Assembly (NCBI GenBank): GCA_021782195.1
Contig: JAJXVI010000136.1
Location: 1 to 6,868, forward strand
From: a bacterium
Lineage (GTDB): Bacteria > Vulcanimicrobiota > Xenobia > RGZZ01
DNA length: 6,868 nucleotides
Direction of reading: 5' to 3'
The translations under genes were made by a program, and so were the position numbers. The notes below the pieces were generated by a model. That model did not search any database and was not told the origin of the DNA. It saw only the letters and a list, made by a program, of their open reading frames with translations. Position 1 is the stretch's first letter, and each line of letters starts with the position of its first letter. Below, one piece after another: positions 6,025 to 6,868 of this stretch.

Positions 6025-6868
6025 TTGGAAGGCTGGATCAGGGATCTTCTCCTCATATACAGCTACTGGGCAATCGTGCTGCTGGTTGCGATTGAAGGGG
6101 ATATCACCCTGATTGTGGCTGGAATGCTGGCGCACGACCAGTTGCTCGGATTCGGATTCTGCACGACATTCATTGCGGCCACGTGTGGGGCGGTCATCAG
6201 CGACCTGTGTGCGTTCATGGTTGGGCGCAGGGTTCGGAAGACCGTAACAAAGTCTGCCATCTACAAGAAGTTCTACCCGCGACTCGAGTGGATGGAGCGC
6301 AGGTTCGGGGCGTCCTCGATTGTTCTGGTCAAGTGGCTGTATGGACTGCGTTTTGCGAGTTCCATGTTCTGGGGCGTAAGCCGCATGGGGACGCTGCGCT
6401 TCCTGATGTTGACCCTTTTCAGTTGCTGCGTATGGGTCTTTACGCTGCTCGGCCTCGGCTGGTTGTTCGGAACGGCGGTCAGCACGTTCCTGACACGTTT
6501 TCAGTCGGTCGGGGCGGCGCTGATCTTTACCGTGGTCGGCGTGGTTGCGCTGCGGGCCCTTCACCACTGGTGGATTTCGCCGCGAATGCAGGAAGAGGCC
6601 GAGCGGGCCGGCCTGACCCACGAACTCGAGGCGGAGGAGGCCGCGGAGACCTCTCTCGAGGAGTGCCCGTGCGGTGAGCCGTTCGCAGCCGACGCCGCTC
6701 CCGCGGTCGACGCGGGTTTCGCTTCAGTGGACGCTCCCGGGGTCGACGTCGCTCCCGCGGACGACGCGGGTTTCGCTTCAGGGGACGCTTCCGCGGTCGA
6801 CGCGGGTTTCGCTTCAGGGGACGCTTCCGCGGTCGACGCGGGTTTCGCTTCAGGGGACGCGGCAGGTG
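6025..6868 (+). CDS. DedA/VTT-family membrane protein with repetitive acidic tail, 3' partial
   Basis: The frame opens after TAG 6016-6018. The first usable start is TTG 6025, with AGG about 10 nt upstream, and it runs off the right edge (281 codons seen). Residues 1 to about 188 are DedA-like: helix IVLLVAIEGDITLIVAGMLA (17-36) with E24 and D26, small-residue helix CGAVISDLCAFMVGRR (54-69, D60 then the F-x-x-GR motif), the re-entrant-type LVKWLYGLRFASSMFWGVSRM (101-121, R109), then helices at about 124-150 and 160-180. DedA proteins are inner-membrane proteins linked to proton-dependent homeostasis and to movement of undecaprenyl phosphate or phospholipids across the membrane. After the domain comes an acidic stretch (residues 189-213, Glu-rich), a CPCG motif (214-217) and, from residue 223, a hexapeptide repeat tail not normal for DedA proteins, which usually end near 200-220 residues. 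It is divergent from psd-pssA. Confidence 0.87.
   Translation, partial: MEGWIRDLLLIYSYWAIVLLVAIEGDITLIVAGMLAHDQLLGFGFCTTFIAATCGAVISDLCAFMVGRRVRKTVTKSAIYKKFYPRLEWMERRFGASSIVLVKWLYGLRFASSMFWGVSRMGTLRFLMLTLFSCCVWVFTLLGLGWLFGTAVSTFLTRFQSVGAALIFTVVGVVALRALHHWWISPRMQEEAERAGLTHELEAEEAAETSLEECPCGEPFAADAAPAVDAGFASVDAPGVDVAPADDAGFASGDASAVDAGFASGDASAVDAGFASGDAAG
6691..6868 (+). repeat. 18/36-bp coding tandem repeat in the DedA-like gene
   Basis: The coding sequence is built of six-codon blocks: DAAPAV, DAGFAS, VDAPGV, DVAPAD, DAGFAS, GDASAV, DAGFAS, GDASAV, DAGFAS, then GDAAG at the edge. The unit DAGFASGDASAV is repeated with identical DNA at 6763-6798 and 6799-6834, and the first 27 bases recur at 6835. 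Earlier blocks are diverged. Period and frame are kept (multiples of 18 bp), so length change would preserve the frame. The array may continue beyond the window. Confidence 0.9.

Noticed and set aside
5986..6621. 211-codon open frame on the - strand over the DedA-like gene
   Set aside because: It is an Arg/Gln/Pro-rich shadow. The + strand frame encodes recognisable DedA motifs and hydrophobic helices.
6691..6868. Tandem array considered as a CRISPR
   Set aside because: The units are contiguous, in frame, without unique spacers, and continue an open coding frame.

Overview
The window is GC-rich bacterial DNA with GTG and TTG start codons and long antisense shadow frames. It carries six genes that can be supported by sequence, two of them cut by the window edges. 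The genus cannot be named from this. The PssA plus short-form Psd pair implies a phosphatidylethanolamine-making bacterium, and an exported WD-repeat-like protein beside a GAF/SpoIIE-type phosphatase would suit a GC-rich Gram-negative lineage with many signalling genes. That placement is inference.

Left part (1-3107, + strand): the 3' portion of a tandem-GAF, PP2C-type (SpoIIE/RsbU-like) serine phosphatase runs in from the left edge. A GC-rich, hairpin-rich gap of about 300 bases with a 15-bp direct repeat follows. Next comes an exported beta-propeller (WD40-like) protein whose 3' end lies inside a perfect 17-bp inverted repeat, part of a compound terminator-like structure between convergent genes.

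Middle (3176-5491, - strand): a compact operon read right to left. It holds psd (phosphatidylserine decarboxylase), pssA (CDP-diacylglycerol-serine O-phosphatidyltransferase) and a tandem-GNAT acetyltransferase. The pssA stop and the acetyltransferase start overlap as TTGA, so the third gene looks translationally coupled to phosphatidylethanolamine synthesis. A TTGACA-17-GATGAT promoter candidate lies about 180 bases upstream of psd, and a hairpin overlaps the psd ribosome-binding site.

Right part (5881-6868, + strand): divergent from the lipid operon is a DedA/VTT-family membrane protein. A possible 45-codon upstream ORF lies just before it. The DedA protein ends in an unusual Asp/Ala/Gly-rich tail made of hexapeptides in a 36-bp tandem repeat that is still running at the window edge. 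DedA proteins are implicated in lipid translocation, so PE synthesis and DedA in divergent orientation form a plausible membrane-lipid neighbourhood.

No tRNA, rRNA, CRISPR, transposase, phage gene or recognisable defence system was seen.
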